Below are positions 12,132 to 24,049 of a DNA stretch of 64,000 nt, piece by piece; position 1 is the first letter of the stretch, and every line of letters begins with the position of its first letter. The position numbers and the translations under genes were made by a program. The notes under the pieces were generated by a model that was not told the DNA's origin, did not search any database, and worked only from the letters and a program-made list of their open reading frames with translations. Source of the DNA: Gautieria morchelliformis (Eukaryota > Basidiomycota > Agaricomycetes > Gomphales > Gomphaceae); contig WHVA01000443.1 in the NCBI GenBank assembly GCA_015179125.1, forward strand, positions 31,070-95,069, read 5' to 3'.

Positions 12132-12218
12132 GGCGATGGTGTGTGGCGAACGTCGCTCTTGCGTTAAGTATCTGCACGCGGCGATACTCGACCGACCGGG
12201 ATATGCGATCCCCCGTCC

Positions 12219-12226
12219 TTTATAAA
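12219..12226 (-). promoter_or_regulatory. TATA box of the zinc-finger gene
   Basis: TTTATAAA on the minus strand, 88 bp upstream of the ATG at 12131, is placed to direct a short 5' untranslated region. Confidence 0.6.
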
Positions 12227-12231
12227 CACCG

Positions 12232-15200
12232 GCGCTGCAGACCCCGGAGACACTCGCCCCACGTGCGCGCGCCACGGCCCCGGGACAGACACCGCGTGGC
12301 ACGATCAAATCGTCAATCCTCGGGCATCACGTAAGCCTTGTCATCACATCGTGTCAACAGGCACCCCGCTAGCGACCGTGCCCGCTTAGCCGCCCGATCA
12401 CCCCGTAGGCGCCCCGCAGTCGTGGACCGCCATGCGCGGCTAGTCGCGCGCAACGTCCTCGCCCGGACGTCCGCATATGGCGCGTCCGCCGTGGTGTTGC
12501 ACCCCCAGTCATCCCCAGTCATCCCCATCCGCGAGACCCCCAGCTCGCATCTTAGTCGTGGACGTCCTCACATCACCCCATCGTCTGCTGCACGCGGCCG
12601 AGCCCCGATTTCAATTAAAATAATGCCTCCCCGGGGCATCTCGATGCGCTGCAGGGCTGCCCCCGGACGACGTCGGGTCCATCTCCGTCTTTGGCTCTGA
12701 TGCCAGCCACCCGCACATATATCGCTGCAGCCACCGCGCACGTGCCGCCAATTGCCGTCACATACGTTGCCTTAATTAAGTCACCCTCTCCAGCAGCCTC
12801 TACGCCCCCGCCGCAGTCTGGACGTCGAACGCACGCACCACGTGCCGCTCCCCGAACGGGAACGCGAGGCTTCCCCTCCATACGTTGCTCGCCATCCCCC
12901 GTGCTGCGTGCGAACCGGCACTCCGGCCGCACGTACCGCGTCCTCCAGACATCCCCGCGCGCGCGACGCCGCGGCGACACCGCACGTCGCGCACCCACCT
13001 CCCGGCACCCTCCCATCCATCACGCAGATCAGGCTCCCGGAACAGTATCCTTATGTAACCGTCCGATGTCCGGCCAAACAACCAACTCCGCGTCCATCAC
13101 CAGCCTCCACGGCCACACCGACCCGGCGCGCTTTATAGCATCAGCGGTCAATATATTATATTATCTGCCCAGCATTCGCGTACGGGAATCCCCCGTGCGC
13201 CATCGCGACCGTCACCAGCGGCTGCGACCTCAAGTTACACGTACTTACGTAATATACTCCTCTATATCGTGGAATGAGCACCTTCCATATATGCACGGGC
13301 GTGCCTCGGTACAGTAACGTCCAGCGTAACCCCTACGTCGGACGTGCGAGTCCCGCGTGCGGGGGGTGCAGGGCCAGCCGCGCCGGCCACCGAGCCCCCA
13401 CCGCCCGAAGCGCACGACGCACTCCCGTGTCCCGCACGCCTCGCCTCCCCCGCGCGGAGTGCCCCGCTGCCCCCGCCACGCACCCCGCGCCCCGGCGCAG
13501 GCGAGGCTCCCGCGTATCTTATCGCTGCTGCCCGCGGTGCCGCCCTGCACCCCCTCGCCCTGCACCACGCACGGCCCGGCACGCCGCTCCCCCTGGTGCC
13601 CGCGCGGGGTGTGGATACGCAGCGCTCAGCGCGGGCGTCCTGGCGGCGGCGGCGCACGCACGCACCGTCATGCTTGGCACCCGCCTCGGACGCGGCACGT
13701 GCCACCCCGCGAGCCCGCCGCGCGCACGGGCGTGTCCGTCGATCTCGCCCACGCCGGCCAACCCGGGTTACAGTAGTAACTCCCCGGCATTCGCGCCCCG
13801 CACTCGACTATACAAAAAAAAAGGCGCAAATTGCGCACGTCACGTACCGTGGCCGTGGCCCAGACCCATGGCTGACTCATTACTGCCATGGGCATCTATT
13901 ACTAGCACTCGGGGAGATTTTCTGGTGCCGCAGCGAAGATCTTGCCTTGAAGTTTTTTTTGGGGGGGTAGTAGGAGCCCGGGAAGTCCGTGGCGACTTGA
14001 AGGTGAGCTCGGTACCGTCCTACTAGTACCCGCGAGCACCAGGCTGCGGCGTTGTACTCCGAGTCCACCATCGACCGGACTAGGAGCGGGAAGCGACAGA
14101 ACGCATTCTTTCTGCTCCTACACGGCGGTCGCGGCGGAAGTAGCGGAGCAGGATCCCGCCCAAGCAGGCTGGCTGATCGCGGCATAAGCCATAATCAGCC
14201 CGCGTCGAGCTTCGAGTCTAATTAATTATGGAGCCCACTTCACGGACAAAGGCCTCACGCAGCGCCACCGGCCGTGCCCCTGTTTTTTCTGCCAGGGCCG
14301 TCCGTCCTCTGCGCTGACTCACCCGCCCCGAACCCCGAATCCCGCATCCCGCATCCTGAGCCCGATCACGCGACCCCCTCACCGCGCCGCACTTAATTAT
14401 AATTAATTGCATCTCCCATCTGAATCCGACGCCATCCATCTCCGGCGTGGCCGTCCGTGCGTGGAACACGCACGCACCCGCACATGCGCCGCGACGTCGG
14501 GATCGAGCCTGCCAGCGAGCCCTGCAGCTCGCCCCCCGCACCTGCACCCGCACCCGCACCCGCGCCCGCGGCGGCTTATCAGCGGATCTGCGCCACCGAC
14601 TGCGAGCGCATGAAGCAGAAAGCATGCGACGCTGCGATCGAGCGATACCGTACTTAAATAGGAACACCGCGATCGATTATCGCTGATAAGCCAATACCCG
14701 CCTGCACCGCCGAGCACCCAGCGTGCGCCGAACGGGCTGTCTAGTCCTTGAATCTTAGATCCTGAATCCTGAAGCATTCATGGATCTCGGCGCGTGGGGC
14801 CAGGAGCTGTGGAATGTGGCCCAGGCCGCCTCCGCTCAGCGCAGCCACGCACTGCGCGTCGCGGGTCCAATTAGAATCACGCATTGGATCGATCGAATCA
14901 CTCGTCACCTGCTCTAACCTATTAAATACTTGCAGCAAATCACCACCTCGGCCGAGTCCGAGTCAGATCTCAGAGCCGGAAACGAAAACGAACAGTATAC
15001 TAGGCACCAGCGGCCGCCAAGCCCGCACGTCGGAACGTCCAACGTCCGTCCAACCTCGCACGTGCTGTTAGCCACTTGTCCCGCGTCGCCCAAGAGGCTA
15101 ACTAGCACTACTACTAGTCGCACCCACGCCGAGCACCACCCAACCTAGCCTACCCTCCCAATTATGCAAAACTCTAAACTCCCCACCGAGGCCCGATTCC

Positions 15201-18200
15201 CGCGACGGTGTGCGTCCGTGGGCGTGTGCGTCATTATGTTACATCGATTATCCATACGCCGAATCCCAATGTCGGAATTCGAATCTCGTTGCTCTCTTCC
15301 GATGACAACGCGGACGCTAAAAGTAATATATATATACTCGCCCGTGAAAAAAAAAGAAGAAAGGAAGCTCGGGCGGGTGCCATAACGATAATATCGTGTG
15401 TGGTGGATCTGTGACAAAAATTTTTTGGCGGTAAATTGGACAATGGAGTCACAGGCACGGCGCTAGCGAGAAGTTTTTTGCTTATACTAGTATCTTTTTT
15501 AAAAATAAACACAAAAAAAAATTACCACTCGGCGACTGCATCCCATCCCACTGAGAGACCCCATCGGGCCATCGTCGATTCGCAACACCCTCGCATGAGG
15601 CGCGCTGCCAAACTCACGCCAGAGACCGCCTGACGGACGGCAGCCTTCTCCTCGGCACTCTAACCTCAGATCGGCACCCGCGATTCGAATCCAGAAGCGC
15701 GCGCGCGTAGGGAGCTAGCTTCTCTTCCGTGCAAAAACGAAGTTCGTGCGTAGATCAAGGTCGGTGCACGTTCAAAGGGTCCTCTATCAATTTTCTCTGC
15801 AACGGGGCCCCCGTTTAATTTTCGTTCAATTAATGCTTGATCGACACTAGATGTGCGGCAGATCGGGAGGCGAGTTGGGGGGGGCGTAGGCGCGTGTGGG
15901 TGCGTGTGGTGTGCGCGCGCAGCCGCGTCGCGGAGCGTGCTGGGATAATAGGCAGCCTGCGCTCTCGCGCTTTTAGTGACCGCGCCCATGGGCGAAAGTG
16001 TCCTACCGCATCTGCCCCCGGCTTTGGGTGTGTTGCCCGTCGGGGACCACACCGCCGGATCCTCAGGCTGTCCAGGCGTTACTTAGTAAGTGTGCCAGAT
16101 GATGCGCCCCGGCCCCGCACTTTAGTCTATTTATATAATTACTTGTGGTTCAGCAGGTCTTCCGACCTCGGGCCCCGGCGTCGTGCTCATTATGTGCACC
16201 CACGTCCTAAATCCAAATACCGAGGCAGTGACTACCGCGCGCTCGCTCGCAGCCGCCTGAGACTCTGAGACACCGGGTAGCGGCGCCCCGCAGTATGGTA
16301 CGCCTCGTGCTGGGCCGTACGCATGCGAACGGAAGCTCCATTGTGATTACTCTGCGCTTCTGCCAACGAATCACGGCTGGGCGTCAGAGGGTTCCGTAAG
16401 CCATGTGTCACGGGAGACTGGTAAGCCATGGCACGCGACATGACATTGACGCTTCTGCAACTGCAACACTTGACACTTGAGGCTTCTGATCAGACGCACC
16501 CGCCCAGCACTTCTGCAGTGTTGCGCTCGCTTCCGGGACGCTGTCGCCTCGCGCCGGCAAGCGACCACCGCGGACGGCGCCCGCCCCGAATGCTGCTTCT
16601 CTTCCTTCCCCCATCTACTCCATGGACATACGTACGCCCGTGCCTACGGCGTGCCGCACACTACCATGAAACGCTCAGCGAGCATCGGACACACGTACAC
16701 GCACGCAGCATTATGTCACGCAGCACCCGCATCGGGCCTCCTTTGTCCTCGGCTGCCAGCCCACCCACGCGTGGGGAATAGAGCTCCCGTCGCCCGCCGG
16801 AAAAGGGTGGTGCCACGCGCGGGCCTGGGTGCGGCACCACCCTTGGCACGACCCCCGCACGCGAGGACGAGGACTGCACGCGAGGACGAAGACCGCACGC
16901 GAGAAGGTTACAAGTATAAGGCATCATTGACGTTTCTTCCGCCCGTGATCGGCTACGCGACGCGACGCCTGGACCCCGTTCCACGCGTATGCACAAACAA
17001 TACCCCAGAGACGCTGTGGCCCGGGGTGCCTGGGGAGCGCACTATGATGCCGATCCATGATCCCGCGTCTAATGCGTGATGCACGCTTGCGCGCAACGTC
17101 TATTCAATGAACACGGCTGAATGGGTGGTGACGAGTGATTTCCAGTATCTGCAATATATAGGCACTGCATTCGGGCGCTCGACAGGGCCGCGTTTTACAT
17201 GAAGTTGCCGGATTGCGATTGCGTCGCACCTTCGGAGAGAGGATCAACGTAGCGCTACAACCGTGACCAGTGAACTCAAGTATCTGCGCAATACCATGTT
17301 CAAATGCGTGACGCGTTGGCACCCGCCGTATACGAACGTGACGCCCATGAACCCCATGACTGCGTGCCAAATCAACGAGACTCCAGCGTAAGAGAGCTGG
17401 TAGCGTGTGTGCAATTATGTCGTGGCTGAGGCTGCCATGCCACCGTGACGTAGCTAGGGAACGATCGAGGCACGCTCAGGGTTAGCGTGCACGGCGGCAG
17501 TGCCGCCAGTGCGCCTCCTGCAGGGCCCGGGTTCTCGATCGGCCGGTGACGCCCCGGAGCTCCCAGGACCGTGCGACCCTCGTCGATGCAATCAGCCCAT
17601 CCCGCACGACACACACACGCGCGTGGCGCACCCTGATCACGATTCAGGACGGAGCGCCAGGCCAGGCATTCATTGCTGCTTGCTGTACGCGATGTGATGG
17701 TGCTGACACCCGATCTCCGCGTCTGTCGCTGCTCCGGCGCGTGCTCTGCCGGGGACGCTTCTTTGATTGCTAAGGCGCACCGCTGCCGATCACGGGGTGC
17801 TTACGGGGGTGGGATGAGGAGTGGCTGTGGGGTTGGATCGCGGGGTGGTGTGGGGAACAGCGCACCTGTTTGCAGGGCCACTTCAAGTTGGGCAGGAATC
17901 GATCAAGCACTCTGCCTGCATATCGCCTCCGCGCATCGCCCACGTCTACCGCTCGACTTGCAATGTCCACTCATAACGTCTACTAGCTTGGCTTTCAAAT
18001 TCAGGCTGTTTCATATTACCGCTCCGCAGGCCGCAGCCAGCTCATGTCAGCCCCGCCGACACACTTAGTAAGTCGCCCGGGCAGAGGCCCAGTGCGAACA
18101 CGGGCGGACGGCTTACCAAGATCTAACCCCAGATTCCCGAGTATCATGTTTCATGCTTACTTGTTCTGCAGATCGATCGATACCCCCGCACGAAAGGTGC

Positions 18201-18330
18201 ACGGCCATTCCCAAACTCCTGCGCCCGGGCCGAGCCATCTCGCGCGCAAATTCTGGCTGACGTCGGACGTAGTAGCTAATGCGGGACGTATTCCAACTTA
18301 CCTAATGCGGATTTTATGTTTAGACGGTTG
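12232..18330. other. 6 kb GC-rich stretch without a convincing gene
   Basis: Long open frames occur here (for example 13274-14026 + and 13262-13705 -). They overlap on both strands, are arginine-, alanine- and proline-rich as expected for random high-GC sequence, and show no motif. Short simple repeats such as CACCCG occur at about 14540. The stretch may act as the upstream control region of the zinc-finger gene, but nothing in it proves that. Confidence 0.4.
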
Positions 18331-18339
18331 GTCCGATTT

Positions 18340-18990
18340 TGTATGGAATGCTGCGCAGTCGAGATCCGCCATTATCCGATCAACACACTTGCGCAGGGAG
18401 CGAGTCAGCGGTATGATGAAACAGTCTGCGGCGAAATACCGCTTGCGCTGACCACTTCCTATAGAGCGAGACAATTGCTATCGAACTGTAGCCGACCACC
18501 TCTTATAGCGGGACTGCGCAGTCCAGATCTAATATTATTTGATCAACACACTTACGCGGGGAGCAAAGTATACGAGTCCCAGTCAGCGAGCGGTATGATG
18601 ACACAGTCGTCGGATGTGAAATATGTCACAAACCAAGAACCCCCCTCGCTGTTTCATCCTACCGCCGACTCCTAGCTTTGCTCCTCGCGTAGGCGTGTAA
18701 ATTCAATGGCATGAATTCGGACTGCGGAGCATTCTGTACAACATGGAACGTGTTTAGCGGGAGGAGCTGGGCCGGGGGTACCGTTGCAGACGATAAGACA
18801 GTTTGAAGGAATATCATGAATTGCATATCCCCTAGCAAATGTCTCGCGCTGTAGGAGGTGGTCGGCTACCGATGCGAGCGCATTGAACACGGCACAGCTG
18901 AGCGTGTCGCCTCGCAAGAGACAATTGCTAGGGGATATGCAACTCATAGTATTCCTTCAAATCGTCTTATAAGCTCGGCACAGGCTGATA
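18340..18990. repeat. Cluster of imperfect direct and inverted repeats
   Basis: A block with GATCAACACACTT, GGGAGC and GCGGTATGATGA occurs at about 18379-18425 and again at about 18540-18605. Parts of it return inverted near 18670-18720. A separate inverted repeat of about 65 bp pairs 18786-18850 (TTTGAAGGAATATCATGA, GCATATCCCCTAGCAA) with 18908-18980. The motif GTAGCCGACCACCTC at about 18490 is inverted at about 18855-18875. The region could form several hairpins. It may be a decayed foldback element; no ends or target-site duplication could be fixed. Confidence 0.5.
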
Positions 18991-19107
18991 CGAATCTTCA
19001 TTCATGCGAAACGTTTACTCGGATTAACGGTTTTCAGTCGTGGAACCCTCATTATCGTCTTGTTAGTCACGGTCTGCATTACAGTCCTAACCCCCCTCCT
19101 CCTACCA

Positions 19108-20190
19108 CGTTCTATATATAGGGGATCCTGCATCATGATCCTACCCACCGCTTTCAAGTTGTTCCACCCCGCCTTTGGTCGCTGCTCTTCCGGGTGCGCG
19201 TGGTGAGCACTTGTCATGTTGACTGCTGACAAGCGGTAAGCAAAATAAATATCCAGCACCGGGCCTATTTTTTGGCTTTCACCCGGCCTTGGATCGACAC
19301 CATGCCCACCGGCTAACTGTCTCAAGCTACTTGTGGCAAATCAACGAGCATTGACCGGGACCGCCGGTAAGTATGTGCCAGTGGATCAAGTATAGGGGGT
19401 TTCCACCTCCCTAGACGTTTCACCACATTATGGATTCGAGTTCATTTCCCCTGCACACTCCTGTACGGGATCGTTGAACATGTTGCCGAATCAATCCACC
19501 CGCTCATCAATGCATCATCATTGGCCTCTTCGTGCATAGCGGTACGTGCGCTCTCTGGCCCGCTTGTCTCAGCCGTACTTGTAAAAATATTTATGCGTTC
19601 TATAGGGGATCCTACATCAGGATCATGATCCTACCCGCCGCTTTCAAGTTGTTCCCCTCCCACCTTTGGTCTGCTTTGCCGGGTGCGCGTGCTGAGTACT
19701 TACCATGTTGACTGCTGATAAGCGGCAAACAAAATACACATCCCGCACCGGGGCACACCAAATCCGCTGGCGACCCCACTGCTATTTTTGGCTTTCGCCC
19801 TCGGAGACCATGCCAGTGAGTGCCACCGGCTAACTGTCTCAAGCTACTTGCAATCTGTGGCAAACCAGCGAGCATTGACCGCCTATTAGTGCTAGTGGAC
19901 GAAGCATAGGGGAAGTCCACCTCCCTAGACGTTTCACCACATTATGCATTCGAGTTCATTTCCCCTGCACAGCAAAGTGGCCACAAGGCCTTAGACTACC
20001 GCCCACCAAATACACCTGGAAATTTTGAGATCGCCGGAACGATAAGGCGCCTGTCCGAGCATGTTGCCGAATCCATCCACCCGCTCATCAATGCATCATC
20101 ATTGGCCTCTTCGTGCACAGCCGTACGTGCGCACTTGGCACTTGCCCGCTTGTCTCAGCCCGTACTTCTTGTAAAAAATATTTATGGCCT
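19108..20190 (+). repeat. Tandem direct duplication, unit about 500-590 bp
   Basis: The blocks at about 19108-19598 and 19599-20190 share TATAGGGGATCCT, CGCTTTCAAGTTGTTCC, CATGTTGACTGCTGA, CCACCGGCTAACTGTCTC, TCCCTAGACGTTTCACCACA, ATGTTGCCGAATC and TCATTGGCCTCTTCGTGCA in the same order. Several short insertions distinguish the second copy. No coding frame is shared. Two LTR-like or promoter-like copies are possible, but no TG...CA ends were found. Confidence 0.65.
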
Positions 20191-20199
20191 TCCCTCTGC

Positions 20200-22690
20200 C
20201 TGTCCCTTCAAAAAGGCTCAAACTTGCTGTCGCGTGGAATCCGTCTCCCGGATCATGGCGCCGAGCGTCGCAGTAAAAAAAAAAACAAGGCGCCCCAATA
20301 TGGTACAAGCTTAATTTCCGACCGGTTTTGGCGCGACTTGTTCTGCATATGCAAAAAAGAAGTCGAAGTCCCCGCAATTGCACACGTCACGGCGTGCCCC
20401 GGAGTCCGTCTGCACCGTCTTCTGGAAGTGCCTAGTCGTGCTAGCAGTCCGTGTAGCGGGCCAGCGACGTCGCGGTGTCAGATGTGTGATGAAAACACAT
20501 AGCTTACCGGCCCCGTGGCATGCGCTTCGGGCGTACTATTCTGGCAGTACAGCTGCCACGATCGCGCCCCCGGCGAACATGCACGAGGCTACATATATAA
20601 GTAGTAGTCGCAGTCCGAAATCTTTCGTCGGAAGCACTTCGAATCGCGTGAGACATTGAATATAATAGAGGTTCTTAATCTCGGAAAACACGCCGAAAGA
20701 TTTTCTCGCTCCATTGTGTTTTCGGCTTTCCGATTGCGGCGCGGCGGTTGAAGCTGTGCTATATATGATGGACGAGAATGCGAAGTATACGCGTGTCTGA
20801 TCACGTCGACAAGTTCTTTTCAGTCTGCGCTCTGTCCGACCGAATCATGCCAATGTCCGTTTCTCGAATGTTTCTCCTGCCTCGCTTCCGCCGATTCCTC
20901 GCGGCTTGAAATTTGAGGCTAAGATGGTGCGAGTCAGACCTTCGCTGCGGACCCAGGCACTGGCAGCCAGTGGTTTACAATTAATACAAAATCTAAGAGT
21001 TGTCAACGGCTGACAGAAGCGTAGGCATGCAAGAAGGCTGCCTGTGAGGCACCGCGGGAAATCTCCGGTACAATGCCAGTGGCAGTGCTGACAAGAAGGG
21101 GAGTGCAAAAGTGATGGAGAAGACAGACGCTGACAGCTAATACGGACGGCTGATTCTGGGCCGGCGAAACCAATTTACCACACGGTTGCAAGAAAAAAAA
21201 ACACAAATAGCACCGGAACAACATATATGGCAGAACCGGTCAGCGAGGGAAAGGCTGATTTTATAGTGACAGGAAACAGAAATGCTTTATATAAATGGCT
21301 ACCGAGGTCGCCCCGTCGAATGGAGGGTGTGATACATGCCATTGATGCGAAATGTGATCGAACAAAACCAGTAGGAGGAGCGTTGCTCAAAAAATAGAAA
21401 TGTGATGTACAGAAGTAAGTATGCAGAACGGCGGCTGCAGACTGATCTTAGTAAGAGGTGAATCATGTACATGGCCTGACGATCAACTGCCAATCGGACA
21501 GAATAATGCAAGCGATGGGAGTGGTGTGACAGAACCGGAATATTCGAAGTAGGCCTGCCATGGTACATGTGCTGAACAATATGCTGCAGAAGTGGGGCGA
21601 CAACGCTGCAATGGTGCTGTGCTGCAAGACATGCAAAGCATGCTGCGATAGCCACGATTGCAAGCAAGGCTGTCAAAACTTGAAGTGAAGTAGCTGCAGA
21701 CGGATATTAAGGTCCGGCCGCGGCATACAAGTACCGCAGCAGGCTGACATAGATACCACTTGGATATGTAGAGAATTGCTGTTTCATCGAAGCAGAAGAA
21801 AGGAGGGGTTTGTAAAACCACGGCTTGGAGCCAATATGGGGAGGCTGTGGACAATTTAATGAACGGAGGCATAGATCGGAGCTAAAGGCCACGATGAGCG
21901 GATCGAGGCACAGAAGAACATATCGCACGAACGGCAGAGAAAGATGAAAAGGCTCGCAGGCACATACGTTGAAGAAGAGTGAAATGGAACAGAGGTGCCT
22001 GAAAAGTAGCGAAGTACAGTTAATTATGATAGAATAGATGCGAATCGAGGCAAAGGGGCGAGAAACAGGAGAAAGGCGAGAAACGGGAGAAGGGATGAAT
22101 AAGAAGGAGAAAGAAGAAACGAGAGATGAACAGATATACAAACCCCAGAAAAAACATGCAGAACTCACAAGCAAAGCCCATATAAGAGAAAGCAGAGTTG
22201 CATAGAAGCTCTAGAGTCCCAGAAGTACACCTGTCCCCTTCAGAAAGAAGCAAGAAAGAGAAGTCCATGATCGTACCAAACTTGAACCTAATCCGAATTA
22301 CGCTGTCTCCACGGAGTCGCTGCCCCGCGGAAAACAGGCACCGACATCACCGGCTAGTCACGGACGCCCAGGTCGGGGAAATGGGATCAGTGGGATTTGA
22401 GGTGTAAAGGCTCGCATTGTGTGATGCACATCGCATCACCTACCAGAGTGCCACTCGCGTCGAGTCACAAGATGAGTAAGTATGTGCATTATATTGAGTC
22501 GAGCTCGCACTGATACATTAAAGGGCGAATAGGCGAGGCGTGGCGGGGGTCGTCAGCGTATGCATACGGAAGTCATGCGTGAATGGGGTCATCACCGAGT
22601 ACCTGAGTAGAGGAATGGTGGGACTAAGTGTTAGGGGCCTACGTGGGATTTTACACAGTACCTCTGGATTAATCTCTATACTCCCTCACT
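20200..22690. other. No recognisable gene
   Basis: Minus-strand open frames between 20.8 and 22.3 kb are hydrophobic and phenylalanine-rich because the + strand is purine-rich. They show no motif, consistent start or splice pattern. The last part is presumably the 3' flank of the TMA22 gene. Confidence 0.4.
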
Positions 22691-22698
22691 CCAGCCTG

Positions 22699-24047
22699 CT
22701 ACTCCCCCTTCTTCCCCTTCACCTCCACGCGCACCACCTCGCCCTCGCCCGTCTTCCCGCCAATTCCGCTACCCAGCGCTCCGCCCCCGCGCTCGAGCAT
22801 CTCCTCCACTTCCATGCTCACATCTCCCTGGACCACGATCTCGTCCTACACAGTCCAAAATCAAGTTCCCATCACACATCACACATGTGCATCATGATTA
22901 ACCAAGCAAACGATAAAAATAAAATCAAAAATTTAAGGGAACGAATTTATGGATAATAAGTATATTAAAATAAAGACGATCAGTGTTTGCATCGACACAA
23001 GGCCGTGTACGCACCTGTCCCGCCGCATTCTTGGTGACACTCGCGCCGGTGGCAAACTCCTTCGCGAGCTGCTTGGCGGCCTTCTTGAGATCCACGCCGA
23101 ACGCTTCGAGTCCGTTGACGGCGGTGATATGTTTACGTTTATTGCGCTCGATGCGCTTTATTATCACCTAGGAAAGGTGGGGATTCCGGGAGCGAGCAAT
23201 AGTTGTGTGTGGCATGATTGCAGATTTGGAGAGTGGGGAAATGGCCATTTAGCATTTAGATAGGGCGGGGTTATGGGACGCATGGTGCTCACCTTCGCGG
23301 CAGCGCGCTTCTTTGCCTCGCTCTCCGCTTTTGCCTCTGCCTTCGCTTCTTTTTTGCGGGTGTCCTGCTCCAGCTTCTGGGCTGCGACGAGGGAGAGGGC
23401 GCCGGCCTTCGATGAGAGTGCATCTGGTAGAAACGAGCAATGGTGAGGAGTGTAAATCGAGGAGGTAGGGTCGAGGAAAGCAGGGACGCGGGGGAGCAAT
23501 AAACCAAACGAAAGGGGTGTAAGTATGTTCTTCAGAACGAAGCAAGAAGAGAAATATAACAGTACGAAATACCACGAATAATAGACCAACGAAAAAAAAA
23601 CCCACCCTCACTATAATACCGCTCAAACAGGGCCGGGTGGTGCTCGTCTAACCAGGCCTTGCACCGAGTTAGGTGCGAGCCGAACTCGCAATACTCTGGA
23701 GGAAAGGAGCAGACTTTGAGATTTCGTTGAAATTTTGTTATGGATTGGATATCGGGTGCCGTCAGCGTCTTGTTTTTGTTTGCACAACCTGGCCGCGCAC
23801 CTTCACAGTACAGAACCTCGAGTGCGGGCCTTGCCCGTGTTTCCTCTAAGCTTGCACTCTCTGCGTGCCCTTGCGCCTCCACCGTAGTCGGAGCCGTGTG
23901 TGACTCCGGCTCTGGTTCGTTCAGTTTAGAGGGCCCAGGATCGAGGGGAGACACATCATCGACCGTGACCGCTTTTTCCTCCTCGGGGATGTTGGTTGGC
24001 TCTGGAGACGGCGAGCGCTGTTGACGCAGATTGCGGCGGCGTGGCAT
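22699..24047 (-). CDS. TMA22: TMA22 / DENR-like translation factor (SUI1 domain)
   Basis: Five exons (24047-23801, 23713-23606, 23423-23293, 23167-23015, 22845-22699) join in frame to 261 residues. All four introns have GT...AG ends. The N-terminal cysteine module reads VLYCEVCSFPPEYCEFG across the first splice junction, followed by CKAWLDEHHPALF. A lysine- and alanine-rich linker follows, then a SUI1 domain with VIIKRIERNKRK, VNGLEAFGVDLKKAAKQLA, FATGASVTKN and DEIVVQGD. This is the Tma22/DENR family, which partners Tma20/MCT-1 on the 40S ribosome in tRNA release after termination and in reinitiation. The acidic N-terminal extension before the cysteine module makes it longer than the yeast protein (about 200 residues). 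The gene looks intact. Confidence 0.93.
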
Positions 24048-24049
24048 AA

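Noticed and set aside
13262..14026. 250-codon plus-strand frame and its minus-strand counterpart
   Set aside because: Both strands are open over the same stretch, and amino-acid make-up is that of random high-GC DNA. No intron signals or domains.
20845..22268. Series of phenylalanine-rich minus-strand frames as membrane-protein exons
   Set aside because: They arise from a purine-rich plus strand; no consistent frame, splice signals or conserved motif.
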